DNA from: Panicum virgatum
Lineage: Eukaryota > Streptophyta > Magnoliopsida > Poales > Poaceae
DNA: 64,000 nucleotides
Direction of reading: 5' to 3'
Assembly: GCF_016808335.1 (NCBI RefSeq)
Contig: NC_053149.1
Location: forward strand, 57,899,922 to 57,963,921
In this document: one piece after another, positions 21,002-32,405 of the stretch
Numbering within the stretch: position 1 is the first letter of the stretch
Layout: each line of letters starts with the position of its first letter
Translations under genes and position numbers: made by a program
The notes under the pieces: model-generated
Seen by the model: only the letters and a program-made list of their open reading frames with translations
Told to the model about the DNA's origin: nothing
Database searches by the model: none

Positions 21002-21858
21002 TGTTGGGAATAAACCCATCGCCGTGACTTGATCATGGCGACGGGGGTGTGCGTGTGTTCGTGCCTGGCAGCGTGTGTGCGCGCCAGGGCGTGGTGTGTG
21101 TGCGCCGAGCGCGTGGATTGTGCGCGCAGGCGTCGTGTCGTGTTCAGTGTGTGTGCGCTGCGTGTGTGTGCGTCGAGCATGGAGGGCTGTGCACGAGCCA
21201 GACCGTGATGCGCGCGTGAACTGGGTGCGCCAGCAAGAGCCAAGCGTGTGTGTGTGTGCGCGCGAGGACATGGCGTGGTCCAGCCGAGTGTGTCCGTGCA
21301 CGCAGAAATGATCGTCGGGCGATCGTTAAAGACCTGGTCATGCGGGCGATCAGGAGGGAGGAAGTGGAGCTGATCAAGCGGGGGATGGTGGCCGTTAAAG
21401 CTGTTGAACAAGCCGCATTTGGCGCGGCATCTTCGATCCGTGGAAGCTGTGCGTTGAAGCGCGTCGTACGCGGCACGGCGAAGCTGGCGGGTGCATGGCG
21501 GAGTTCCAGGGCAGTGGGTGCGTCGTGGGTGCGACTAACGGGCTATAAAGCTCCGCTGTAACTCCAATTGTACTCCTGCGAGGTGAATTGAAGAGCGGTG
21601 TGCGTCATCGTGCGTTTGGGCGCAAACTCTCCTCGCGTTACTGTTCATCTTCAACCTCCCGCCGCTCGAATTCCGTCGCGTCCGTGCGCTGTTTCGTGGA
21701 GTGAGCTGTGCGGTGAGCTTGATGGTCGTGAGGCGCGTCCGTTACGCGCAAGAACCAAAGCCGGCGGTGGCCGAAGGGGTTACTTCACCATCGACCCCCG
21801 CGGCGGAGCTCTGTTCGAGCAGAGCGGCGGCGATCGGAGTTCGGGCGGAATTCCAATA
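21002..21858 (+). repeat. 3' LTR of gag-only element
   Basis: 857 bp from TGTTGGGAATAAACC to AATTCCAATA (terminal CA mutated to TA), then GAGGG. TATA box CTATAAAG at 21543-21550. Uninterrupted copy of the split 5' LTR. Confidence 0.9.
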
Positions 21859-21863
21859 GAGGG

Positions 21864-22400
21864 GGCCAAGGGCTGTGTCTTTGGCTCTTTGCCTGGGTAA
21901 CCTAACGTTGTAGTGCAAGAGAGGGGCCCGCCCCTGCCAATGGACACAACTGATCAGTCCGGACAATGGCCGGCGCCGCCGCCGCCGGCACGCATGCAGA
22001 ATGTTGTACGACATACGTATCTTGTAGATATACGACGTTCGTTGTCCCTGCTACAGATATTTTTGCCACCCTCAGACCTCAGTACTCCTACCGAGGAGTA
22101 CCGCCTTCCGCGGTACAGGCGAGCTAGAGAGCCTACAGTAGTGCATGCACATGCGGCCTAGACGTTGCCATGCACAGGGCACAGCATTGCAGCACAGGGC
22201 ACAGTAAATTAAATGAAGAATGATGCAAGGCGACGCAAATCTATTGCACGACGAAGCAGCACATACATGGTATATACACAGTACAGTACAACCTACCTAG
22301 GCGCCCATCTGCAGTGTAGGCCACTTCCCTACACTTATCCCTGCCCAAAAGGAATCCAGCGAGCGCGTGAAAGATAGCCTGCTCGGCCGATGCAACTTTG
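21864..22400. other. low-copy flank, no gene seen
   Basis: Short mixed-composition sequence between the gag-only element and a MITE. No coding frame with recognisable content. Confidence 0.5.
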
Positions 22401-22706
22401 GGCCATGTTTGGATGGTGGGGTAAAAGAGTAAAATGGATAAATTTGCCTTCCATTTACCCCTAAAAATCCAAACATGTAGGGTAAATATGCCCATTTACT
22501 CATTTGCCCCTCTTTACCCCTTTACCCCTTAGAGGATGTTAAATTGGGGTAAAATTAGGTACATGAGAGGCATTAATTGCTATTTTCAACTACTTTTATC
22601 CTCATTTTACCCCTAAATCCAAACATCCCATGGGGTAAATTAGTTAGAGTCAAATGTGAGGTGTAACCTTTGGGTAAATCTTTACCCCTAAAATCCAAAC
22701 AAGGCG
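22401..22706. mobile_element. MITE with GTTTGGAT termini
   Basis: Left end GGCCATGTTTGGATGGTGGG and right end (reverse complement) CGCCTTGTTTGGATTTTAGG form imperfect inverted repeats, followed on both sides by GGGGTAAA. Similar ACCCCTAAAAATCCAAACAT and TACCCCTAAATCCAAACAT blocks recur inside at about 22457 and 22607. TTG flanks both ends (22398-22400, 22707-22709), a possible 3-bp duplication. Superfamily left open. Confidence 0.7.
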
Positions 22707-22709
22707 TTG

Positions 22710-24913
22710 GTCCCTTGTATCAGTACCTACCTAACCTACCAGCCGGCGGCCGCCCAAAGACACGGCCAAACGCCACACTATTCGCTGTCTGCGCCGGCAT
22801 AAACAACCTAACCTAGGCGCTACAGCTCCTCATAACCATCTACTACATACTAGGAGTAGCATGCGATGCAATTATCGGGCACGCCAGCTAGCTGCTGCTA
22901 CGCTTGAGCAAAGTGTGGTATCATGCATGCATGAGTTTAGACACAGCTTTTCGCAGCACGAGTAAGACTGTGCAAGAGAGGTCGTAGCAAGCCGGGGCCT
23001 AGTGATCGACAAATTGCTGCTACTTGCTAGCAGCTAGCTAGTAGCCGCTACGCCAAGCTGCTGCTGTTAACTTAAGCAAAAGCAAAGGGGATGGAATGAT
23101 GGCGAGAGGCATGGATCATATAGAGCTTAATTGGAGGCTTGCACACAGCAGCCAGCAGGAACATCGATCGGCATCTATCACCATGCATGTCTCTCTCTGC
23201 AGACCGGCCGGGGACCATTCTCCCTTCCGTGAACGAGGGCATATATATTGGTCCATGGCCAAAGATATGGACGGCACACACAGTCAGTATATGATGGATG
23301 GATCCGCTCCGCTAGCTCTGCTCTGCATGCATGCAAAACCCTAGCTACATACCTACGCATGACGGGTCGCTTTACACTTATTTACCAAAGGGCGGCCTTC
23401 CCGCGCCAGCGCCCAGCCCCACCGCAGCTCCCCGGCCGGCCGGCAGGCCTGGTCTTTTACTACTCATCAACCCCACGTACGTCCTCTCGCCTCACCACCC
23501 ACACCCACCCCTCGATCGCCCGGATCTCCTGTACCCCGTGGGCCGGGGCCATGGTTAATCCGGCCCCCAATGCGATGGTCCAGGCCAAGGCACTCCCTGT
23601 CCGGGTGGCTCCCTCCATGCGTATGCTTTGTCTTTGCAGATCAGATAGATGCCCATGCATGCCTGGCCTGACTGTCTTGTCCATGGAGACAGCAGGGGCA
23701 AATGTTTGGAAGCTAAGGTTTCTTAGCTAGCTAAAGCCCATCGTCTCGATCGATCTCTTTGCAGGAAACGTTTTTTCCTCCGATCCGCCATCATCTCCCC
23801 ATCTTGTGAGCATCTAGCATGTACTGCATGCTGGCTGGTATCTTTTGCTGGTAGAGGGTAGCTAGCACTACTGGATCGCTAGTGTGTGCGCATGCCAGAT
23901 CGAGCGCGGAAAAAGAAAGGCCGCTAGCTTTGAGATTTAGTAGGTCCAGCTTTAGCAAAGGTGATGGAAAAAAGACGAGGGATAGCGACTCCCGTTAGGC
24001 TTTCCCCCTTCTTTCCTTCCTCCGGGTCAAAACAAACAGGATGGGGCACAGTACCTCCTGATCTATCCCAGCACTGATTGTGCTGTTGATGGTATGATAG
24101 ATTTGCATTGGGTTCAGGACTAAATGAACGACGAGTGATTAAACCGGCCGTACGGGGCACCATGCTTAAATCACAGACAGGCCTATCGGTCTCATGTGCG
24201 AGTAGTAGGAGCATGTACCGTGCATTTCGCAAAAGGGCATGAACGCATGCTGTCGAGCTAGAGCCATGCTAGGTACGAGTAGCTACCTAGCTAGGCAGCT
24301 AGTTGTATGCGCATTAGTTGGTGGGTCTGCGCCAACAAATGAGCCATCATGTCGCATCCTCTTGTTTTATTTGGCGGTGCCAGTGCTGCTGGTGGCCGAG
24401 CTGACGCAGGATGATACTAGATCGCATCCCTCCATTGTGTTTGTGTGATTTCGGTTTATTCCGATTTATTCTCTCACAGAATATTATTGATTTCGTATCA
24501 TTTTACCATTTTGGGCTGTAATGAAATTATCAATATTGGCCTAATTGCCATTTTTTTGCCATATTTTCGGCGATTCATGTGTGAAGTCTTCATGATTAAT
24601 TCAGGGACTAGATAGCTAGGTGTTTATAGAGTAATAGAGATGCTGTTTCTTTTGCCAAATGATCGAAAAATCCAAAAATTAAACTTGATACATGCATCAC
24701 ACACGTCTGACAATAATGGTATGGTTGTCTTGACCCTTTATAGTGATCTCTACGAGCAATATATTATAATGGAAGGCCCGGCTATCCCCCTAATAACATA
24801 TATGAATCGCTGCAAAACATGAATGAGAGTAAACGACTAGACTTAAGAAATTAATCTATACATTGTGTCAGAGCATATACATATGTGACATATACTTGCC
24901 ACAGGACGCACAA
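22710..24913. other. intergenic, no gene seen
   Basis: Open frames here are short and lack recognisable domains. The region is rich in GCTAGCTAGC and TGCATGCATG palindromes, common in grass intergenic and upstream DNA. Confidence 0.5.
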
Positions 24914-25021
24914 ATCTATATCTATATCTATATCTATATCTATATCTATATCTATATCTATATCTATATCTATATCTATATCTATATCTATATCTATATC
25001 TATATCTATATCTATATCTAA
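24914..25021. repeat. ATCTAT hexanucleotide microsatellite, about 18 units
   Basis: Uninterrupted ATCTAT repeats over about 108 bp. Open frames across it (Asp-Ile or Tyr-Arg repeats on the minus strand) are artefacts. The length makes it prone to polymorphism. Confidence 0.95.
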
Positions 25022-26871
25022 AGCAAGTAAGGTTTCCACTTAAATTTTTGGTTTGGTCCATCTTGTATTATTGACATGTGGGCCTTAATCCATCTCATAT
25101 GCGAGTCGGACTAGCCTTTCATCAATCAGAATCCTAATTGGAACCTAGACAAATCAATCAGAATCACAAACGAAACTCAAATAAATCAACCGGATCCCAA
25201 ACAGTCAATGTCTCGCATGATCACAATATGGCCTGCACACGGAGAAAAGCACAAAGTTGGTGATATTATTTTGTTGCTGATATAATTAAATAAAAGGCTG
25301 AGTTTAATATCTCTATGTTAACATTTTGATCAGTTATTGATGTGAAGATAAAATAGTTGTGAAATGATTTTAGATGAACAAATCAAATACACTATGCGCG
25401 TGACATTAATATCAGTACCCTATTTCTTCACTGCCCCCTTAACAGGTTAAATTGGTCAAGTTGCTGATGTATGTATGATTTAGCACACTTTTATCATATA
25501 TATTATCCTGGCTGAATGTAAACGTTTTAATTGCTAGAATACTTGCCTACAAACTAGCATAGAATTGGCTATTGGTGCTCTAATTAAAGAGGTTTATTAG
25601 TACTACATAACGTGCTAATGTTCACCATTGGTTCGTGGTAGATGTAACGATTTCATTTCATGACGGTAACTCTCCCTTGATCAATCATGTGAAGAAATAT
25701 GAAACATAAGTCAATTGTTTTTTATATATTTGAAATGATTTTTATATGCCATGGATGCATAGGAAAGATCACCCTATCATCAATGATTTAAAAAAAAACT
25801 TTATCATGATTCCGCTTCAAAATACAAATCTGCCTTAATACACCAACCCTGGGTGATTAGTGCTCTCAAAGGGATGGTACATCATCTGACACACTTTTTT
25901 TAAGAAATCTGACACATTTATTTGGAACATCTTTGCATATATGATTAGGACAAGAAACAAAGAGGAAACTTTAAAACTTGTGATAATAGAGAGGGCAAAT
26001 ATCTTTGTTTTGTTAATGAAGAATGGGATGGTGCGTGAGATATATATATATCCACCAATATTCCCACTTAAAGTATATGTATAAAATGTGAGCCATGAAA
26101 GAAGAGTTCGCATGTTAACAAATTTTATTGTTGATAGTTTATATATTTTCCACTATTTTCCTTGACCTTGACAAATGTCACACTCAGTAGATTTAGAATT
26201 TGCAGCTAAAATTTACATATGGTAATTGGAGTATGGGATAAATACATGATAGATCAACTTTGACCTTTTAAGCTCAAACTGAATATGGATGAATCAAGTG
26301 GAAACTATATTTTCAGAACTTCTAAGACTTCAAGGGAGGTGGGGTCTCCTCACCCAAACATGTCCTTAAACCCCAAATATCTTGTCCACTATTCTTTTTT
26401 TAGAAAAATCCTATCCGCTATGCATGCGCATTATTAGCGCCATAAATGGGACTACTATATGAAGTATGGCACGCGAATATAATTTAACAACATGAAACAA
26501 AAAAAATAGCAACTAAAACCAACATATAGCCAAACAAAGTTCTAATTAAAAACACAATATAAAAAAAATCCATATTGTTATTGTACAAGCCAGCAAACAT
26601 CTACTATATTATTACTCCTTTGTCTGTATTAAAAGAAGTAACAAATTCGTATCGCAATTCGCACACACACGTACGCAGCAAGCTCCTCAGATTTAATTTA
26701 TTCTGTTTCATGTCTAGCATCTTACTAATTACGAAATGATTACAAGCTTATATAATTGCGGCGTAAAAGGCACTTAGAAACCAATGTCACACTTATATCA
26801 GAAGCTAGATTGTACTTGGGGACTTTGGGGATCATTCCTACCTTAATCTTGATCGAAGCTTCGTCGGTTGT
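25022..26871. other. AT-rich intergenic region downstream of the TCP gene
   Basis: No coding signal. The right part should hold the 3' UTR and poly(A) signals of the minus-strand TCP gene, but no unique signal could be assigned. Confidence 0.5.
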
Positions 26872-27693
26872 CTAGCTAGCCTGATCATGGTAAGCCCTTG
26901 CCGAGCTCAGGGACAGGCTTTGCGAGCCAAGGTTGTTATCCACCTGGAACTGCTGATCAGCTTCCGAGGAGTAGAATACCAGCTGATGCGGCCCTGGAGC
27001 CAGGGAGAGCAACGACGGGAACGGCGAGTGGTGAGCCGCCGCAGCGGCTGCCATCTGCGGCGAGCCGGCGCCGCTGTCATGCACGCTGCTGTTATTCCAT
27101 GCCTCTCCGGTGTAGCTGTTATACGGCGCCATTGCGCTACTTACCATGCCGAACGCGTTGTTCAGCCCCATGAACCGGTGGTAGCCGCCGGGGAACCTCC
27201 CCACCAAGTGGTGGCCGCCGGCTCCGCTCCCGTCCATGTCGACGTCGCCCTGGCCGTCCTTGGCGCCGTCGCTCGCGAGCGCCGCGGCCGCGGCGATGTG
27301 GGCGAGCTTCTCCTCGTGCACCAGCGGCATGGGGGGCGCCAGGTGGCGTACCATGAGGTCCTGCGGCGGGAACTGGAGCGGCGGCAGCTTGTCGACCTCG
27401 TGGCGCGCGGCGTTGAGGAGCCAGTCGACGACCTTGCTGGGCTGGTTAAGGCCGAGGCGGTCCTGCAAGTCGTAGAGCTGGATCGCCGTCGGCACGGAGA
27501 GGCGCACCCGCCGGTCGCGCAGCCCCTTGACGGTCTTCACCTTGCTGTGGCGGTCCTTCCCGCCGAAGACCCGGGAGACGCGCACGATGCGCGACTCCGT
27601 CTGCGCCGACCATTGCCGCGACGTCGCCACGGCGGCGTTCTTCCGGGCTAGCTCCTCGTCCGCCGCCTGCTGCAGGTTGCTGCCGCGTATCAT
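26872..27693 (-). CDS. TCP transcription factor, class II CIN type (TCP5/13/17-like)
   Basis: 273 residues, single coding exon. The start is the ATG at 27693 ([10 protein letters not shown]): the frame is open further upstream but has only a GTG and no ATG. TCP domain at residues 38-97: basic region ([19 protein letters not shown]), helix I ([13 protein letters not shown]), loop, helix II ([12 protein letters not shown]). The following LPPLQFPP and lack of an arginine-rich R domain match the CIN branch without miR319 control; no miR319-like site was seen. A poly-Ala run and a C-terminal Ser-rich tail follow. CIN TCPs are nuclear DNA-binding regulators of leaf and petal growth. The Cys common in this basic region (SKVCT) is Lys here. 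Confidence 0.93.
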   Translation of the reverse strand: MIRGSNLQQAADEELARKNAAVATSRQWSAQTESRIVRVSRVFGGKDRHSKVKTVKGLRDRRVRLSVPTAIQLYDLQDRLGLNQPSKVVDWLLNAARHEVDKLPPLQFPPQDLMVRHLAPPMPLVHEEKLAHIAAAAALASDGAKDGQGDVDMDGSGAGGHHLVGRFPGGYHRFMGLNNAFGMVSSAMAPYNSYTGEAWNNSSVHDSGAGSPQMAAAAAAHHSPFPSLLSLAPGPHQLVFYSSEADQQFQVDNNLGSQSLSLSSARAYHDQAS

Positions 27694-29300
27694 CTTTGCG
27701 CGGCGGCGCTCGTCGTCATCATCGTCGCGCGCGGCGCCAGACACCGGAATAATCTCCCTGCAGTGTCGATGTATGTATCATGCATCCACCACACACGCAA
27801 CCGGCGTTAGCTAGTCTCAAACAGCTCGCCGTATGCAAGCAACAAATCAGCATGAAATGGCGCGCCATGATTGAGCACTGTGCATGCACGGCAGGGTCGT
27901 CTACAGGCTCATGTGTGCCACTACTGTTCCATTGGGGAATGGGGAAAGCGCTGCAGCTTTATTCGCTCCAAGGAACAGCAAGATAGCGGTATATGAAACA
28001 GTGCAGGTGATGAGCCGTGGATCGGTGCGCGGCAGTGGCAGCGGCACTATATGCACACATGATGCGCTGGGCAAGGGGATGATTCCATGATTGAACGGCC
28101 TGCTGCCTCCACATCTTTGCTAGCTTTTGCAGGCAAAGACTATGAATACATCGTACTCGCACATGGATTGTTTCTTTTGCTCTTGGAAATGAGAAGATGG
28201 TAGTTAAGATCGATGGAGAGGCCGAGAAAATACTGATTTATTTGTGGAATTATACAAAGGAAGAACATAGTTTTGGATGAGGAAGAAACCGCTGGACATG
28301 ATGGCTAATTTAGTATTATGGTTTGGGTATGTATTTTCGCAATAATCATGGGTAGCAAACACAAAGCATACTAGCTAGCTGGCTTCTTGAAATCATAAGG
28401 TTCGGTCAGATCCAGACCGTCGCAGGTTGTTCCAAAAAGAAGAGAAAAGAGAAACAACGATGATCATCTGCAACTTGTTTTACGGCCGGAAAGCTTTTTT
28501 TAGCTCTGGGAGCATGAAAGAATTTCAAGTAGCAGTTAAAAATTCCAGATAACTGATAAGTACGCAGCAAGAAAGAAGAGTGAACAAATCTGCGCTTGGA
28601 TCTGGGATATTCTAATAGATGACCATCAAAAGGTTTCAAAAATTAAGAACTCCAAGACAAAAGGCCTAAAACTTTTGCAATCTTCAAATCCGCAGAAGAG
28701 AAACCATCAAGAATTAAGAAATCAAGAGCAACAAGACCGACTGAAAATTAGGACGGAGGACTTACAGGATCTCAAGAAATGGCCTGCAATATAATAATCC
28801 CTCTAAATCAACTGAATTTCCTCTGTGCCGGCGACCACCAGCAAGCAGATCTCGCCGCCGCCGAACTGGACTGCCCTCCCCCGGCCGCCAGCTCCCGGAT
28901 CCCGACCGGTGTAAACCCTAGCTAGCAGCCACAGCTTGAGAGCTGCAGAAGCTAGGAGTGGGGAGAGATGAATGAGAAGGATGTGGAAGACGACCTGCGA
29001 AGCTAGCTGCTTGTGGTGGGTATTTACACGGCGGCATAAATGATCAGCGTCGCTGTCCAATCCCCACGTCCTTTTACCACCACCACCATGCGCTGCTGCT
29101 GCTGCTCCCCGGCTCCCTTCACTCTCCGTCGCGGTAGTGGCAGCGGCTGACGCTGACCTGGACCCTGCAGCCGAGCTGATAATAAAAGCTAAGCTCCAAG
29201 CCTCCAAGGCATAAATAAAAGTCATGTACAAGTAGCTAGAAGAGTAGGCGCACAGAGAGGAGTATCTATGCGTAGTACGTATGCACGTTTGTAGGGACTA
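27694..29300 (-). promoter_or_regulatory. 5' region of the TCP gene, possible leader intron
   Basis: A good acceptor (CTGCAG|GGAG, 27758) lies 64 bp upstream of the ATG. A donor (ATCCT|GTAAGT, 28765) and a GC-rich stretch with CT-rich leader character lie about 1 kb further up. A 5' UTR exon right of 28766 with a 1-kb intron is inferred. TATA-like TTTATTTATG and TTTTATTATC are near 29180-29215 on the minus strand. The 142-codon open frame at 28803-29231 is probably leader sequence, not a gene. Confidence 0.4.
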
Positions 29301-29422
29301 GGAAGTACGCAGAGAATTTTTGCAGGGTCTTACGCATAACATAAAATATGCATGCTTCATACCTAACTTTTACCTTTGGCAGAAATAAAGCTTAAGATAT
29401 GTATATTATTAGTGTATTATGC

Positions 29423-29685
29423 ACCCTGATCACAAATATAAGCCTGCTTTTAGGATATTGACACGAACTACAAGGTTAAACTATTGTCAACAATAATTTC
29501 TAGGAGATATATAATCGCAAAAATAAAAATTATATATTGTCATTTTTTAATAATAAACCTAGTGGCACCGAAGCTTATGTTACAAAACTATTTGTAATAT
29601 ATACGTAGCTAATTGATAGTTAAAGCTACAAAAGGTTTGACTTAGAACAAACTTAAAACTACTTTTATTTGTGACCGACGACATA
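29423..29685. mobile_element. degenerate Stowaway-like MITE
   Basis: The left end GATCACAAATATAAGCCTGC and the reverse complement of the right end GGTCACAAATAAAAGTAGTT are imperfect inverted repeats. The interior is AT-rich with a GTTTGACTTAGA tract typical of Stowaway MITEs. The terminal CTCCCTCC has decayed. Confidence 0.45.
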
Positions 29686-30432
29686 TACAAATGAATAGAT
29701 AAAGATATATGTACATATTATGTGTATACTTCTTTAAATGCTCAACAAAATGACACTAATTTCTGGTATGTGCATGTAGTGGATGCATATTTTTTTAAAT
29801 TTGAGACTTTCCTATTTTGAAAAAAAGTAATTAACTGACCTGATGAGAACTTGTTGCAATTTCAAAGTTTTGGTTAATTAAGCTTCCATAAAAGAAAGTT
29901 AATTGAACTAAGCTATTTATTTTCAAAGGTTTTTTGTTGGCACATTAATATTATAGTTTGCAGAATTGTGATGAGATAAAAAAAAATCTGGGCAACGTTG
30001 AGTTCTTTACATAATGTGCTCATTCCATATTGGACCCAAATACGTAACTTTTACAAATCTTTCAACATAAAAATCTAGGAGGCTAGTTTAGCCTTGGGAC
30101 CATCCTTCTTTCAGGCACCAACTTGCAGGACCACTCTCTAAAATTTTATAAATCCTCATGTCAGTAAAAGACACTAATTTGGAAGTAATCATTTTCGTCC
30201 AAAAGTGAAAATAATCTGGATCATATCCCATTACCGTTTCCCCATACTAAAAAAATGTAATAGATAGTTAATCAAAATATGCAGTTACGTCAATAAAGAT
30301 ATAAATAAACGTATAAAAGTATACATATAAATACACTAAAAATGGCCATTGCCTCAACTTTCTTTATAGATACAATATCAAAAAAATGCGAATATGACAA
30401 ATATCTTGCACTTTCCACACTCAACTACTGTA

Positions 30433-30672
30433 CTCCCTCCGTATTGGTAAAGGAAGTCGTTTAGGACAGCGACACGGTCTTCAAAACACAACTTTGACCT
30501 CTTGTTTTTTAAAAAATATTTATAGAAAAGTGATATACATAAATTTTTATGAAAGTATTTTTCAAGACAAATCTATTCATATAATTTTCACATTTGTAAA
30601 CTCACGACAAATCTATTTAATGTTTGACCTAAATCTTATCCAAAACGACTTCCTTTACCAATACGGAGGGAG
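30433..30672. mobile_element. Stowaway MITE
   Basis: 240 bp with near-perfect terminal inverted repeats: CTCCCTCCGTATTGGTAAAG at the left and CTTTACCAATACGGAGGGAG at the right. TA duplications are at 30431-30432 and 30673-30674. Mariner-type non-autonomous element, well preserved. Confidence 0.95.
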
Positions 30673-30674
30673 TA

Positions 30675-32405
30675 TATATGTATCTTAGCTACATTATTGC
30701 TTCTGTTTGTCGTGCCCTATTATTTTCCTTTGGTTTTATCGTTTTTTCCGATGTGGATATGAATGAATGTTATATGAAGTGCAAGGTACGTATAGGGCTC
30801 AACCTATATAGGTCTAGCTAGTGTTCCATATGCATGCATGCGTGTATCAAATCACAATAGTGCCACTGCTGCTTTTATGGTCTGAAGATATATAATAATG
30901 TGCTCTGTACAGTCAGCAAGCACCCACTAATACCTGCTGCCCGCTTGAATCAGCATATAAATAGGGGTTGAAGAGTTGATCATACGTATCAAGTTCACAT
31001 AAACTCTTCCGTGCACCGGCAGTTCAGCACACACTTTTTCATAAGCTAGCTAGCTGGCCAGTAGTGGCCGCTCATTTTTGCAACATCTCTCGCGTTCTCG
31101 CCAAGAGGGTGATGATTGCCACACACTGCATGCATTGTGATTTGGCTTTTCCTTCCCAACAAGGAGCTGCATGCCAGCTTTCTTTTGATTACATATATGT
31201 CGAGAGACGACGACCATGCAAGAGTGCATGCTCTGCAGCAATCTCTATCTTGCTTTTTTCGTTCACTGCTGGGACATTCAGGCTGCATCACTGGGTCACT
31301 GCAACATAATACCCAGAAGCAATGCATGCCTCGATCTCTCTGACATCACACTTGCTTAGCTTTACATGCATGCATGATAACAAGCAAATGTTGCAGCGAG
31401 AGCATCTTTTTACCATATCTTGATGCCTAGCTTTCAGGAGGCTGCCCGTCTGTCTAGCTAGCTAGCACACACCCGGCCCTGATCCCCGGCCTGTTATTAG
31501 GATGCATATATCCTCCTCGGTATCCATGGAATATAATCATCATGTGTCTAAGAGCAAGTATACTAAGTCCCAGTCAGCAGGCGAAATAAATCAACACGTG
31601 GACATGTGGACGAGAGAGAAAACAGGAGAGAGACGCAAGCGGGCGACTCGCTACTCGCTCGCCGCAAGGGAATGAAGATTTCTAGTACCCGAGTACCCCG
31701 GTAGGTGTTATCCTGTACCTCTATTTGCACCTCGAGATCCGAGCGGCGTCAGAACGGAACAGATTTACATCAAATTGTGTACTTTATACGCGTATATGTA
31801 CAGCTGTTATATAGAATAAAAAGATACCCTCTCCGTCGCCACATTTCAAAATAACCATTTGCTTTCTCTCTCATCCTCTCCGTCTAAACTCACGGTCGGT
31901 GCTCCCGAGGCCACCGAGCGACACCGGCGGCGGCGCGCCCGGATCCGGCGATGGTGTGTCCCGATCCGGCGTTGGCGGGCTCAGATCCGGCGGTGCTGCA
32001 TGGGGTCCGCGAGGAAGCACGCGACAGGGGGGGTCGCGATCGCGGCTAGCGGTGCTGCGCGCGGCGGCCAGGAGGGACCACGACCGGCGGTGGTGACCGC
32101 GGCGGCGGGACGAGCGAAGAGAAGGCGGCCGCGTCCAGGCCGAGGTCCGCGACGAGACGCCCGGGTGCGCCGCCTCCAGATTCGCCAGCTCCTCGCCCGC
32201 CACCTCCGCCACCCGCACGCAACCCACCCCCCGATGCCATCGCCCTCGCCGCTGCGTCGGGTGGGGGACGGATGCCGACGGCGGTCTTTGAGGAGGCCAA
32301 ATCCGGTCTGCACGGTGTTCTCCCAGATCCAGTATACGTAGGGCTCTCCTGCGCCGACATAGACGCATCGCGGCTGCCCCTCCCCGCCGGCGACGAAGGA
32401 GGCCC
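30675..32405. other. intergenic, then GC-rich region upstream of DDT-like fragment
   Basis: No supported gene to about 31850. From there GC rises sharply, with overlapping open frames on both strands that reflect composition. It may be the original 5' part of the DDT-like gene, but no initiator ATG in that frame was found. Confidence 0.4.

Larger units (their letters stand above)
16258..21858 (+). mobile_element. gag-only non-autonomous LTR retrotransposon (TR-GAG type)
   Basis: Target duplication GAGGG at 16253-16257 and 21859-21863. The 5' LTR is cut into three pieces by two solo LTRs. After removing these the element is about 2.7 kb: LTR (about 851 bp), initiator-tRNA primer site (20034), one gag ORF (20181-20963), polypurine tract (20989-21001), LTR (857 bp). 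Only 25 bp separate the gag stop from the polypurine tract, so pol is absent rather than decayed. It must use enzymes from another element. Confidence 0.9.

Noticed and set aside
24843..25061. Open frames encoding Asp-Ile or Tyr-Arg repeats
   Set aside because: Pure translation of the ATCTAT microsatellite.
26887..27651. Long plus-strand open frame over the TCP gene
   Set aside because: Antisense shadow of GC-rich TCP coding sequence; no domain.
28803..29231. 142-codon minus-strand open frame upstream of TCP
   Set aside because: Low-complexity Ala/Gly/Ser content and leader-like position; more likely 5' UTR or promoter than a gene.
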